Assembly: GCA_963643225.1 (NCBI GenBank)
Contig: CAVIIX010000007.1
Location: forward strand, 51,633 to 115,632
DNA length: 64,000 bases
DNA from: UBA1258 sp963643225
GTDB taxonomy: Bacteria; Bacillota; Clostridia; Lachnospirales; Lachnospiraceae
Direction: 5' to 3'
Part shown: positions 9,095 to 17,352 of the stretch, one piece after another
Layout of the letters: every line of letters starts with the position of its first letter
How positions within the stretch are numbered: the first letter of the stretch is position 1
Position numbers and translations under genes: made by a program
Notes under the pieces: generated by a model
Databases searched by the model: none
Told to the model about the DNA's origin: nothing
What the model saw: the letters and a program-made list of their open reading frames with translations, nothing else

Positions 9095-11208
9095 TATTTA
9101 ACCTCAATATCCCTTTTTGATCTAAGTACAATTCCAGATACAGGATGCATTGTAACCTTCATCTTTACCCCTGTAAGCTCCATATCTGCGTGCGTAGCAT
9201 CAAAGCCCAAAGAATCCGTATACATTATTCTTTCAAATTCACCCATGGGAACAGGTGCCACCTCCCAAAGTGGAATTAAAACATCTCTTTCATAATTGCC
9301 ACGATTAATAATCACAACCGTGCATTCATCCTCTGTAAATCTGCCGTAACCTATAAGGAAGTCTTCACACACAAGCTTCTTTATTGAGCCTGTAATAATT
9401 TCTTTATTTTCCTTATGGATTTTAATCATTTCCTTATGGTAATTGATTAAATCCATATCCTCTCTTCCCCAGGGGTACGTACGTCTGTTATCAGGGTCCG
9501 TAAAGCCGGTTAATCCGGCTTCGTCTCCATAATAAATAGTGGGAGCGCCCACCCAGGTCATCTGTATCATGACCGCAAGGCGCATAAGATTTTTGTCTAC
9601 GCCTTCATCAGCCGCCTGCCAGCCTAAAGAATTTGTGCGACCCACCCTCATATTTGTTCTTGTTAAGAATCTTGAATGGTCGTGATTGGAAAGCTGATTC
9701 ATAGCAACCGTCTTTGAAGGATAAGCAAATTTATTGCCACAGTAAATCATTGTATCAAAAAACACCGAAGCATTACCCAGCATATCGCCTCTGAAGTCGT
9801 CGCTGTGTTTCTGCATGCCTGTCAAAAACCAGGTGACAGGTTCCATAAAAGCATCGTAGTTCATTACGGAATCCCATTCCTTACCGTTAAGCCAGGACTT
9901 AGGGTCTCCGTAGTGTTCGGCAAGTATCAAAGCTTCTGGATTTGCTTCCTTAACCGAATGACGAAAGCGCTTATAAAAGCTATGGTTAAATTCAGGAGAG
10001 TGACCTAAGTCTGCTGCCACGTCAAGTCTCCAGCCGTCAGCGTTAAAGGGTGCAGAAACCCATTTTTGTCCTATCTCGATAATTTTATCGTATAAAGACT
10101 GGCTTCCTTCATAATTAAGCTTAGGTAAGGTATCATAACCCCACCATCCGTCATAGCTTCCGTTATAGGGCCAGCCCTCTTTATTTCTAAAATCAAAATA
10201 GTTTCTGTAGGGGCTCTCTGCACTTATATAGGCACCCTTTTCAAAATCCTTACTGTCCTCGTATATTCTTTCACGGTCAAGCCATTTATTAAAGCTTCCG
10301 CAATGATTAAATACGCCGTCAAGAATGACTCTTATACCAAGTTCATGAGCCTTTGTCACAAGCTCACAGAAAAGAGCATCGGAAGCCTCAAGATTTTTAA
10401 GACTTGATACTCTCATCTTATATTTTGTAGCATGCTTATTGTCGGTATCTCCCTCAGAAAGGCATTCGCCGCCATCTTCCACAATTTTCCCAAAGTGAGG
10501 GTCTATATGTTCATAGTCCTGACTGTCATATTTATGATTGGAAGGTGACACAAACAAAGGGTTAAAATAAATTGCATCAATACCTAAATCCTTTAAATAC
10601 CCAAGCTTATCTATAACGCCCTGTAAGTCGCCACCGTAAAATTCCTTGGTGCCGTCAACTGCAGGTACCTTGTACCAGTCATCAATTTTCTGAACCGGAC
10701 CGCCTACATAAAAATATTCGCCGTTTTGAACATCATTTGAAGTGTCGCCGTTACAGAATCTTTCCGTATAAATCTGATACATAACAGCGCCCTTAGCCCA
10801 GGCAGGTGTATGAAATCCTGGCATTATCGAGAAAGGATAATCTGTAGTCTTTGCCTTCTTTACTCCGATTGCATCATAAATAATACTTATTTTTCCTACA
10901 TTGATTTTAAAATAATAAGTAAATTCAGTATCGTTTAAATAGACCTTGGTCTCGTAGTAGTCAAAGCCCCTATTCTGTTTCACAAGGTCCATTGGAAGCT
11001 CTTCGTTATTGGTAACAAGATATACCATATCCGCATTGTTTTTGCCGGTTCGAAATCTGATGGTAACCTCTGCGTAGGGATTAGGCTCAGCGGGGAAAAC
11101 ATAATTTTCGGTGGTATCGCTGAAAAGTGCACCCTTCATGAAGATTGGGCGTATTGATTGCATATATAGTTGATTATTAATTGTCTTATCTAAAAAATTA
11201 GGCTTCAT
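9094..11208 (-). CDS. GH13 intracellular maltodextrin hydrolase (cyclomaltodextrinase/neopullulanase type)
   Basis: A 704-aa alpha-amylase-family enzyme without signal peptide. An N-terminal beta domain of the CBM34 type (about 20-130) precedes the barrel. Family motifs are present: DGVFNHCG at about 297-304, nucleophile D396 in GWRLDVA, acid/base E431 in LILAEHYG and the transition-state Asp D510 in NQLSNHDHS. Such enzymes cleave alpha-1,4 (sometimes alpha-1,6) links in imported maltodextrin or cyclodextrin in the cytoplasm. The gene overlaps the end of the DUF624 gene by 11 bases and the ABC-F start by one, so translation is coupled. Exact specificity is not decided. Confidence 0.93.
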   Translation of the reverse strand: MKPNFLDKTINNQLYMQSIRPIFMKGALFSDTTENYVFPAEPNPYAEVTIRFRTGKNNADMVYLVTNNEELPMDLVKQNRGFDYYETKVYLNDTEFTYYFKINVGKISIIYDAIGVKKAKTTDYPFSIMPGFHTPAWAKGAVMYQIYTERFCNGDTSNDVQNGEYFYVGGPVQKIDDWYKVPAVDGTKEFYGGDLQGVIDKLGYLKDLGIDAIYFNPLFVSPSNHKYDSQDYEHIDPHFGKIVEDGGECLSEGDTDNKHATKYKMRVSSLKNLEASDALFCELVTKAHELGIRVILDGVFNHCGSFNKWLDRERIYEDSKDFEKGAYISAESPYRNYFDFRNKEGWPYNGSYDGWWGYDTLPKLNYEGSQSLYDKIIEIGQKWVSAPFNADGWRLDVAADLGHSPEFNHSFYKRFRHSVKEANPEALILAEHYGDPKSWLNGKEWDSVMNYDAFMEPVTWFLTGMQKHSDDFRGDMLGNASVFFDTMIYCGNKFAYPSKTVAMNQLSNHDHSRFLTRTNMRVGRTNSLGWQAADEGVDKNLMRLAVMIQMTWVGAPTIYYGDEAGLTGFTDPDNRRTYPWGREDMDLINYHKEMIKIHKENKEIITGSIKKLVCEDFLIGYGRFTEDECTVVIINRGNYERDVLIPLWEVAPVPMGEFERIMYTDSLGFDATHADMELTGVKMKVTMHPVSGIVLRSKRDIEVK

Positions 11209-11830
11209 CTGTTTCTTTGTTCTCGTCCTGTTTAATTAATTCGTCAAATATAGGCGTTACAAATTTTGCCGAAAAAATTCCTAATAAAGTAAGAAGCAGT
11301 AAAAATAAAACACCCGCGACAATTAATGTTACTACACTTGGATTAACAATAAGGACAATTACTGGAATTGCCACGATACAGATTTCCAAAAGTGAGGTGC
11401 GAAAAAGAGTATCAACATGCTTCATGGACGCATATAATGCAATCAGCATAAGACGCTTTGTGGTGTTTTCAAATTTTGAAAGCAAATACGTAGAAAGACA
11501 TTCAAAATTAAAATATAAAATGGAAGCAATCAGCAATAAGCTTCCTATCAAAAAATTAACGTCTCCTTTAGCGGTCAGCAGGGAATACCAGCTGTATCCA
11601 AGTGCTGCACCGAATATACCCAGTATCAAAAGAAAAGATAATGACTGCTTAAAATTTTGCTTAAAGGATTTAATAAATTCCTTATAGACATTAATCTCAG
11701 CGTCTTTAACAAGTTTAAAATTTACAAAGTGCATTGCCGTAATCGCATCTGCAATAGTTACAACAGGAATACTGAATATAACACCAAGCAAAGCACTTAA
11801 AGCATATTTACCTATAACCTTAATCTTCAT
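11198..11830 (-). CDS. DUF624 (YesL-like) membrane protein
   Basis: A 210-aa membrane protein of the YesL/DUF624 type, with an N-terminal hydrophobic hairpin and further segments near residues 75-130 and 140-190. Members usually sit beside carbohydrate transport or glycosidase genes; their biochemical role is not established. An in-frame ATG 36 codons upstream (11938) is rejected because AGAGGA stands seven bases before the ATG at 11828-11830 and the upstream stretch spans the promoter and its palindrome. It is the first gene of the operon running down to the AraC gene and overlaps the GH13 gene by 11 bases. Confidence 0.8.
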   Translation of the reverse strand: MKIKVIGKYALSALLGVIFSIPVVTIADAITAMHFVNFKLVKDAEINVYKEFIKSFKQNFKQSLSFLLILGIFGAALGYSWYSLLTAKGDVNFLIGSLLLIASILYFNFECLSTYLLSKFENTTKRLMLIALYASMKHVDTLFRTSLLEICIVAIPVIVLIVNPSVVTLIVAGVLFLLLLTLLGIFSAKFVTPIFDELIKQDENKETDEA

Positions 11831-11849
11831 AGTGAAATCCTCTTTAGAA

Positions 11850-11902
11850 ATTATACTATATTTTTGAATGGTAAAACAGACAGTAGGTAAACTACTGTCT
11901 GT
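11850..11902 (-). promoter_or_regulatory. Promoter with overlapping inverted repeat ahead of the DUF624-GH13 operon
   Basis: On the minus strand a perfect 11-bp inverted repeat, ACAGACAGTAG-N5-CTACTGTCTGT (11876-11902), is followed 20 bases later by a -10 like TATAAT (11850-11855). The right arm reaches into the -35 zone. This could be an operator or an attenuator-like hairpin; the adjacent AraC protein usually binds direct repeats, so the binder is uncertain. Confidence 0.5.
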
Positions 11903-12258
11903 CTTAGAGAAGGTATTTCTTCTTATGGGGTATAGCAAAAAACTATATAATGTATTGGGGGGTTACAAGTAGTATAATATCAGAGGTCTCAATTTGGGTA
12001 AATGCTCAGCATTCACAAAATTTACAAATTCGAACTGCCTTTTTTGTTTATTTTTCACAACACTCGATTGTTTAAAGTCAACACACGCCAGTGAGTCCTG
12101 AGCGCCGGATTAAAGTCTTCACCGGCAGGCATCTGCCTCTTTTAATCCGTGTGCATCCACGCGTAGCGCTTAATTTATCCTAAGCCTAAACCAAACTTAG
12201 TATAGCTTGTGATAATCCCAGCCTTCGCTATCACTTAGAGAAGGGGGCTTTATCCGAC
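11903..12258. other. Long intergenic region between ftsH and the DUF624 operon
   Basis: About 355 bases without a credible gene. The stretch 12060-12180 is more GC-rich than its surroundings and palindromic: CGGATTAAA (12106-12114) pairs with TTTAATCCG (12141-12149), enclosing a hairpin GGCAG-gcat-CTGCC (12124-12137). The segment 12209-12234 is a second hairpin related to one at 20118-20143. I recognise no known RNA family. A transcription end for ftsH must lie here, but no classical hairpin with T run was seen. Confidence 0.5.
12209..12234. repeat. Dispersed structured repeat, family C, copy 1
   Basis: GTGATA (12209-12214) and TATCAC (12229-12234) pair around a 14-base loop that contains ccttcgc. 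The copy at 20118-20143 has GCGATA / TATCGC with the same loop length, a compensatory T:A to C:G change. The downstream cttagag is shared too. Confidence 0.55.
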
Positions 12259-14073
12259 TTAGTTAAACAAAGATTCAAATTCCTCTCTGCTTATCTTTTC
12301 TTTCTCCAATAACAATTCCGCACAGGCATGTAATACATCCATATGCTCCCTGATAATTTCTTCAGCCTTTTTATAGCAGTCATCTATAATGGCTTTAACC
12401 TCTTTATCAATTTCTCCTGCCACACTCTCAGAGTGATTCTTGGCATGAGCTAAGTCTCTTCCTATAAATACCTCATCTTCGTCATCGTCTTCATAACAGA
12501 TAACGCCGATGTTCTCAGACATACCGTAGCGTGTAACCATGCGTCTTGCTACCTTGGTAGCTTTCTTTATGTCGCTGGAAGCGCCGGTTGTAATATCTCC
12601 AAAAATTATATCCTCTGCAATGCGCCCGCCCAGGGAAACCATAATTTCCTGTAGCATTCTGCTCTTTGTCATGAACATTTCGTCACGCTCAGGAAGTGGC
12701 ATTGTGTAGCCGGCAGCACCGGGGCCTGTAGGTATAATAGATACCGAATATACAGGGTCCGTATCCGGAAGCACATGGAATAAAATTGCGTGGCCTGCTT
12801 CGTGATAGGCCGTAATGCGCTTATCCTTATCAGATATAATCTTACTCTTCTTTTCTACACCTATTCCTACCTTTATAAAGGACTTCTTAATATCCTCCTG
12901 GGTAATATAGGCTCTGTCTGATTTGGCGGCAAGAATTGCCGATTCATTAAGCAGGTTTTCAAGATCTGCTCCCGTAAAGCCAGCCGTTGTCTGGGCAATG
13001 TCCTTTAAGTCTACATCATCACCTAAAGGTTTATTTTTGGCATGTACTGTTAAAATTTCCTCTCGTCCCGATACATCAGGCGTACCTACCGCAATCTTTC
13101 TGTCGAAACGCCCTGGTCTTAATATGGCAGGGTCCAAAATATCTACACGGTTTGTGGCTGCCAGCACGATGATACCGGAATTTTCCTTAAAGCCGTCCAT
13201 TTCCACAAGCAGCTGGTTTAATGTCTGTTCTCGTTCATCATGGCCACCGCCCATACCCGTACCGCGGCGTCTTGCTACCGCATCGATTTCATCGATAAAT
13301 ACGATACAGGGTGAATTTTTCTTGGCATCGTTAAATAAGTCTCGTACTCGTGAAGCACCTACACCTACAAACATTTCAACAAAGTCTGAACCGGAAATGC
13401 TGAAAAACGGTACCCCTGCTTCGCCGGCAATTGCCTTGGCAAGTAAGGTCTTACCTGTACCTGGAGGGCCCTCAAGAAGTACGCCCTTAGGTATTCTTGC
13501 ACCCACCTTTAAAAACTTTCCGGGATTTTTTAAGAACTCAATTATTTCATCAAGCTCATCCTTTTCTTCCTTTAATCCCGCAACGTCTTTTAATGTGACA
13601 TTGTTTTCATCACCCGTATACATTCTGGCTTTTGATTTGCCAAAATTCATCATCTTGGCATTCTGCCCACCGCCACCGTTCTGGGCATTAAGCAGCGAAA
13701 ATAAAAATATTCCGATGATTAAAACCACCAGCACCGGAAGTGCATAGGTTAAAAACCAGTTATCCCTCTGGATGTCTTCAACATACAGCTCAATGTCTTC
13801 ATCCTCAAGGTCTTTCTCAATATCCGTTATATCAGTTACATACAATTCCTTGGAGCTGCCACTCTCAAACACCACTTCAAGAGTTCCGGTTTTATTGCCG
13901 GAATTTGGATTAATCACTACTTCAGACACAAGCCCCTCTTCAATATCCTTAAAGAGTTGGTCCTTAGTATAGTACTTCTTTTTAGTCTGCCCAAAGGAAA
14001 GAAGTACTGCAAAAATCAAAAGGGCTATCATAAGTCCAAAATAAACATGGAAGCCCCGGTTCTGTTTTTTCAA
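12259..14073 (-). CDS. ftsH: ATP-dependent zinc metalloprotease FtsH
   Basis: Membrane-anchored AAA+ protease of 604 aa that degrades damaged or short-lived membrane and regulatory proteins. Two membrane segments (about 10-27 and 107-128) flank an extracytoplasmic loop. Walker A GPPGTGKT is at 202-209, Walker B VFIDEID near 258-264, the second region of homology ends in RPGRFDR near 319-325, the zinc motif HEAGH is at 424-428 and the third ligand is probably D501. Length is slightly short of the E. coli enzyme (644 aa), mainly at the C-terminus. It follows hpt by 18 bases, as in most Bacillota. Confidence 0.98.
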   Translation of the reverse strand: MKKQNRGFHVYFGLMIALLIFAVLLSFGQTKKKYYTKDQLFKDIEEGLVSEVVINPNSGNKTGTLEVVFESGSSKELYVTDITDIEKDLEDEDIELYVEDIQRDNWFLTYALPVLVVLIIGIFLFSLLNAQNGGGGQNAKMMNFGKSKARMYTGDENNVTLKDVAGLKEEKDELDEIIEFLKNPGKFLKVGARIPKGVLLEGPPGTGKTLLAKAIAGEAGVPFFSISGSDFVEMFVGVGASRVRDLFNDAKKNSPCIVFIDEIDAVARRRGTGMGGGHDEREQTLNQLLVEMDGFKENSGIIVLAATNRVDILDPAILRPGRFDRKIAVGTPDVSGREEILTVHAKNKPLGDDVDLKDIAQTTAGFTGADLENLLNESAILAAKSDRAYITQEDIKKSFIKVGIGVEKKSKIISDKDKRITAYHEAGHAILFHVLPDTDPVYSVSIIPTGPGAAGYTMPLPERDEMFMTKSRMLQEIMVSLGGRIAEDIIFGDITTGASSDIKKATKVARRMVTRYGMSENIGVICYEDDDEDEVFIGRDLAHAKNHSESVAGEIDKEVKAIIDDCYKKAEEIIREHMDVLHACAELLLEKEKISREEFESLFN

Positions 14074-14091
14074 GGTTTATCCCCCTTTTTT

Positions 14092-14619
14092 TTATTTAAA
14101 TACGACCTCTCCAATGTAAGGAAGATTTCTGTATACCTGATCGTAGTCAAGACCGTAGCCCACAACAAACACATCAGGGATCTGGAAGCCTGTGTATTTA
14201 ACATCAACATCAACAACTCGTCTGTCAGGCTTGTCTAAAAGTGTGCAAAGATTAAGACTTGCAGGCTTTCTGTCTTTAAGCATGTCAAGAAGGTAGCTTA
14301 AGGTTCTTCCTGAGTCAACAATATCCTCTACCACGATAACGTCCTTGCCTGCCAAAGGCTCATCTAAATCCTTTACAATCTTTACAACACCGCTTGACTT
14401 TGTGTCGCCGCCATAGCTTGAAACGGACATAAAGTCTAAAGAAACATTAAGGTTAATGCGTTTTGCAAGCTCACACATAAAGAAGCTTCCGCCCTTTAAT
14501 ACACACACAAGATGCACATTCTTGCCCGCATAATCCTTAGTAATCTGATCGCCGATTTCCTGAATTCTCTTATCAACTTCTTCTTCCGATAAAAGAACCT
14601 TTACTTCATGGTCTAGCAT
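14092..14619 (-). CDS. hpt: Hypoxanthine phosphoribosyltransferase
   Basis: A 175-aa type I phosphoribosyltransferase for purine salvage, forming IMP (and usually GMP) from the base and PRPP. The PRPP loop VVEDIVDSGRT is at 96-106, preceded by the family segment LKGGSFFMCELA (41-52). Length matches HPRT. The gene lies between tilS (one base apart; its ribosome site AAGGAGG is inside the tilS end) and ftsH, the conserved tilS-hpt-ftsH order of Bacillota. Confidence 0.96.
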   Translation of the reverse strand: MLDHEVKVLLSEEEVDKRIQEIGDQITKDYAGKNVHLVCVLKGGSFFMCELAKRINLNVSLDFMSVSSYGGDTKSSGVVKIVKDLDEPLAGKDVIVVEDIVDSGRTLSYLLDMLKDRKPASLNLCTLLDKPDRRVVDVDVKYTGFQIPDVFVVGYGLDYDQVYRNLPYIGEVVFK

Positions 14620-14620
14620 T

Positions 14621-15970
14621 TTATTCCTCCTTAAAAACGGTTATTCTTAAAATCCGCTTTGTATTCTCAGTTATTTTATAGGCTTCGCTCATGCGATACC
14701 CTACTACCCACACCACGTCCTTACCGATTGCAAAAATCGGAACCTCATCACGTACAGCTGCAGGTATTTTTTCATTTATCATATAATCCTTTAACTTTTT
14801 CCTTGAGCCCTTTTCATCAATTACGATTTCATCACCGGTTTTTCTTGTACGAAGCATCAAAGATTCATTTATTTTATCACAATCAAAGCATTTTGAATAC
14901 TTTAAATTCCCGTAATCAAAGCCTTTTTCAAAGTCAAAAATTTCTTTTGTAAATTTAATGCCTTCAAGAGGATTTTCTTTTGCCGTAAAATCTCTTTTTA
15001 AAGAAAGCGTATCGTAACTGCTCTCTGCCTTAATACCGTAGGGTAGGTCTGTGTATTTGGAGCCTGACTTTTTCAACAAATCTGTCACCGCCTCAATATG
15101 CAGGTGGGTAATGTCCTTATTATTTGGCACAAGCTCATCAATTGATTTTTTAACGAGCAGCTTCTGGATATAATTATGATTTTTAAGAAATAACTCCTTA
15201 TTAAAGGTAACTTCCGATTCGCTCTTTTTTATAAGTGCTTCTGCAAAAGAAAAATCTGTCGCTTCTTTTAAAAAGTCATTAATCTCCGTCATCTGGTCGG
15301 CAGTGGTGGCCATGTGGCCTACTGCAGAATCTAAAATTTCTGCTTTTAAAACAGGAATTACGTTATTTCTGATGCGGTTTCTCTGATAGTCTGAAGAAAA
15401 ATTAGACATATCCGTATAATATTTAATGCTTTGTCTTTTTAAATATTCTTCAATTTCAGAGCGCTCCGAATTAAGCAGGGGTCTTATCACATCGTCTCTC
15501 TTTGGTTCGATTGATGCAAGCCCTTTAGGGCCGGTGCCTCTTACAAGGTTAAAAAGCATGGTTTCCGCTCTGTCATTTTTATTATGGGCTACGGATATTT
15601 TGGTAGCGCCGGTCTTTAATTTTATTTCGTTAAAGAAGTCGTAACGTACCTTTCGCCCGGCTTCCTCGGTTCCCATGGAAAATTGTTTTGATAAGGCATT
15701 TAAATCAACGCTCTTTAAATAGAAGGAAATTTTTCGCTCTTCACATAAGTCTTTAACGTATTCTTCCTCTTCCTTGGCTTCTTGGCGAAGGCCGTGATTT
15801 ACGTGCACCACAAAAAGCTCAAGGTCGTATTCATCCTTAAGCTTATATAAACAGTCAAAAAGGCATACGGAATCTGCACCGCCAGATACTCCCAGCACCA
15901 CCTTATCGCCTTTTGTTAAAAGTTCCTTTTTAATTATGTAGTTTTTTACCTTACATAAAAATTCGTCCAT
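14621..15970 (-). CDS. tilS: tRNA(Ile)-lysidine synthetase
   Basis: TilS (449 aa) converts the wobble cytidine of tRNA-Ile(CAU) to lysidine so that it reads AUA. The PP-loop SGGADS is at residues 29-34, followed by the N-type ATPase domain with HVNHGLR and VAHNKNDRAETM, and a C-terminal TilS substrate-binding domain in the last 100 residues (LRTRKTGDEI, VGYRMSEAYKI). Full length. The start at 15970 lies just after the terminator at 15994-16028, so a promoter in that short gap, or readthrough, must drive tilS-hpt-ftsH. Confidence 0.96.
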   Translation of the reverse strand: MDEFLCKVKNYIIKKELLTKGDKVVLGVSGGADSVCLFDCLYKLKDEYDLELFVVHVNHGLRQEAKEEEEYVKDLCEERKISFYLKSVDLNALSKQFSMGTEEAGRKVRYDFFNEIKLKTGATKISVAHNKNDRAETMLFNLVRGTGPKGLASIEPKRDDVIRPLLNSERSEIEEYLKRQSIKYYTDMSNFSSDYQRNRIRNNVIPVLKAEILDSAVGHMATTADQMTEINDFLKEATDFSFAEALIKKSESEVTFNKELFLKNHNYIQKLLVKKSIDELVPNNKDITHLHIEAVTDLLKKSGSKYTDLPYGIKAESSYDTLSLKRDFTAKENPLEGIKFTKEIFDFEKGFDYGNLKYSKCFDCDKINESLMLRTRKTGDEIVIDEKGSRKKLKDYMINEKIPAAVRDEVPIFAIGKDVVWVVGYRMSEAYKITENTKRILRITVFKEE

Positions 15971-15993
15971 GCTTATATCTTAAACCATTTTAA

Positions 15994-16028
15994 GCAAAAA
16001 AACACCTTCCGTATTAAATTACGGAAGG
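15994..16028 (-). terminator. Rho-independent terminator after the divIC-like gene
   Basis: A 9-bp stem, CCTTCCGTA / TACGGAAGG (16005-16013 with 16020-16028), is followed on the minus strand by a run of seven T. It lies 2 bases beyond the divIC-like stop codon. Confidence 0.85.
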
Positions 16029-16030
16029 CA

Positions 16031-16342
16031 TTAATCATCAGCTTCAAAAATTATTTCATCCTTATATACAAGTCCAAGCTTTTCTTTTGCCATATCCTCA
16101 ATGTACTGCTTGGTATGCATATATTTACGGAATTCTTCTATTTTTTCCGACCGTGCTTCTTGCTCCTGAATCTGCTCGATGAGGTAAGCCTCTTTCTTTT
16201 CGTAGGCTTCCTTCTTTTCTTTTAAAGCCGAAGCCTTAAAAGAAACTGCAATACATATCATGGCAACTATTATTGTTACCATTATTATACTGCCAAGATT
16301 CAGGGGGCGCTTACGGTTCATGGCTGTCTTTTTTCCCGGCAT
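16031..16342 (-). CDS. divIC: Septum formation initiator (DivIC/FtsB family)
   Basis: A 103-aa bitopic protein: basic cytoplasmic N-terminus, one membrane segment at about 17-35, then a coiled coil (about 38-75) and the family-typical end YIEDMAKEKLGLVYKDEIIF. DivIC/FtsB proteins bridge the division-site complex through their coiled coil. In spore formers this gene follows yabP and yabQ; here rqcP precedes it directly. A strong promoter lies at 16384-16412 and a terminator follows, so it is probably transcribed alone. DivIC versus FtsL-like naming is by position. Confidence 0.85.
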   Translation of the reverse strand: MPGKKTAMNRKRPLNLGSIIMVTIIVAMICIAVSFKASALKEKKEAYEKKEAYLIEQIQEQEARSEKIEEFRKYMHTKQYIEDMAKEKLGLVYKDEIIFEADD

Positions 16343-16383
16343 TATCCTTCACCACCTGTTAACATAACGATGTTTACATAATT

Positions 16384-16412
16384 ATTATAAACTGTTTTAT
16401 GTAAATCGTCAA
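16384..16412 (-). promoter_or_regulatory. Sigma-A-like promoter of the divIC-like gene
   Basis: Minus-strand -35 TTGACG (16407-16412), 17-base spacer and perfect -10 TATAAT (16384-16389). Predicted start of transcription is near 16377. Confidence 0.75.
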
Positions 16413-16465
16413 TATTGTGGAAGCAAAAAACGCTTCCTATAATCGATGCACGGCACATTTCATGC

Positions 16466-16500
16466 GGCTTTATCCGAATTTGCTTCGCATCTTTGGATAA
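16466..16500. repeat. Intergenic hairpin downstream of rqcP
   Basis: TTATCC (16470-16475) pairs with GGATAA (16495-16500) around a loop containing tgcttcgca. The block ggctttatccga (16466-16477) recurs exactly at 12246-12257 beside the family C repeat. It may be a repeat relative or a transcription end of rqcP. Confidence 0.4.
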
Positions 16501-16517
16501 GTTTAGCATTTGTTGAT

Positions 16518-16775
16518 TTACAAATACTTAAACAGGTCTTTAGCCTCGTCCTTCTTAACGGTTTCCTCTACATTAGTTACTTCAACCTTCACTTCCTTAT
16601 TACCAAAGGAAATTGCAATAACGTCTCCCACCTTAACCTCAGTTGATGCCTTGGCTACCTTATCGTTAATCATGACTCGTCCGTTATCGCAGGCTTCGTT
16701 TGCCACCGTTCTTCTTTTTATAAGTCTTGATACCTTTAAATATTTATCTAATCTCATTTTCTCTCCAAAAGTCAA
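16518..16775 (-). CDS. rqcP: S4-domain RNA-binding protein RqcP
   Basis: An 85-aa protein that is almost entirely one S4 RNA-binding domain (MRLDKYLKVSRLIKRRTVAN at the start) with a short acidic tail. Proteins of this size next to HU (yabO/rqcP of Bacillus) help ribosome-associated quality control by assisting C-terminal tailing on stalled 60S-like 50S subunits. It lies about 85 bases after HU, with a terminator-like hairpin between. The usual downstream partners yabP and yabQ are missing. Confidence 0.88.
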   Translation of the reverse strand: MTFGEKMRLDKYLKVSRLIKRRTVANEACDNGRVMINDKVAKASTEVKVGDVIAISFGNKEVKVEVTNVEETVKKDEAKDLFKYL

Positions 16776-16807
16776 TGATATTTACACTGCGGTTTCCTAT
16801 ACGATAA

Positions 16808-16837
16808 AAATAGCCTGTAGGCAATCTACAGGCTATT
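16808..16837 (-). terminator. Hairpin terminator after the HU gene
   Basis: A 13-bp stem (aaatagcctgtag / ctacaggctattt) with a 5-base loop, followed on the minus strand by a short T run. Partial readthrough could supply rqcP transcription. Confidence 0.75.
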
Positions 16838-16861
16838 TCATATTCTTAAATAAGAATTAGA

Positions 16862-17137
16862 TTAAGCGTTAATTAAATCCTTTAATGCCTTACCAGCTGA
16901 GAACTTAGGAGCCTTAGAAGCCTTAATCTTCATGGGGGCGCCTGTCTGAGGGTTTCTGCCTTCTCTAGCTGCTCTCTTGGAAACTTCGAAAGTACCAAAG
17001 CCAACTAACTGAACCTTTTCACCCTTCTTTAATTCTGCACCAATAACGTCTGTGAAAGCCTTAACTGCCTTTTCAGCATCCTTTTTGGATAATCCAGCCT
17101 GATCAGCGATAGCTGCAACTAATTCTGTCTTGTTCAT
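16862..17137 (-). CDS. hup: HU-family DNA-binding protein
   Basis: A 91-aa nucleoid protein of the HU/IHF family, with MNKTELVAAIADQAGLSKKD at the start, the beta-arm region GRNPQTG at about 60-66 and a basic C-terminal helix. It binds and bends DNA as a dimer. A near-consensus promoter at 17201-17229 and a GGAGG ribosome site fit its usual high expression. Followed by a terminator and then rqcP. Confidence 0.97.
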   Translation of the reverse strand: MNKTELVAAIADQAGLSKKDAEKAVKAFTDVIGAELKKGEKVQLVGFGTFEVSKRAAREGRNPQTGAPMKIKASKAPKFSAGKALKDLINA

Positions 17138-17200
17138 GTTAAAACTCCTCCTCTTATATGAGTCAATTGTTTACGTTTCTTAATGAAATCGTCTAATATA

Positions 17201-17229
17201 GTTATATCGGTTTTTACCACCTCTGTCAA
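17201..17229 (-). promoter_or_regulatory. Strong sigma-A-like promoter of HU
   Basis: Minus-strand -35 TTGACA (17224-17229), 17-base spacer and -10 TATAAC (17201-17206). The -35 is preceded by TTTTTTC, giving the extended block TTTTCTTGAC seen at three other promoters of this window. Confidence 0.8.
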
Positions 17230-17352
17230 GAAAAAATGCCGATTTTATCAGTATTTTGGCGGTTTTTTGCCAATTAATTTTTTGTTAATGAAAATTTACG
17301 ATTATATTAGTTTTATTTTGTGCCTACAGTTCTGTTTTTCTTTGTACAAAAG

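Noticed and set aside
12923..13747. Open frame of 274 codons on the plus strand
   Set aside because: It lies wholly antisense to ftsH, is rich in Ser, Pro and Thr and has no ribosome site; it is a shadow of the conserved gene.
16343..16517. Possible yabP/yabQ remnants between rqcP and the divIC-like gene
   Set aside because: Only a promoter, short hairpins and a repeat block were found; no reading frame resembles YabP or YabQ.
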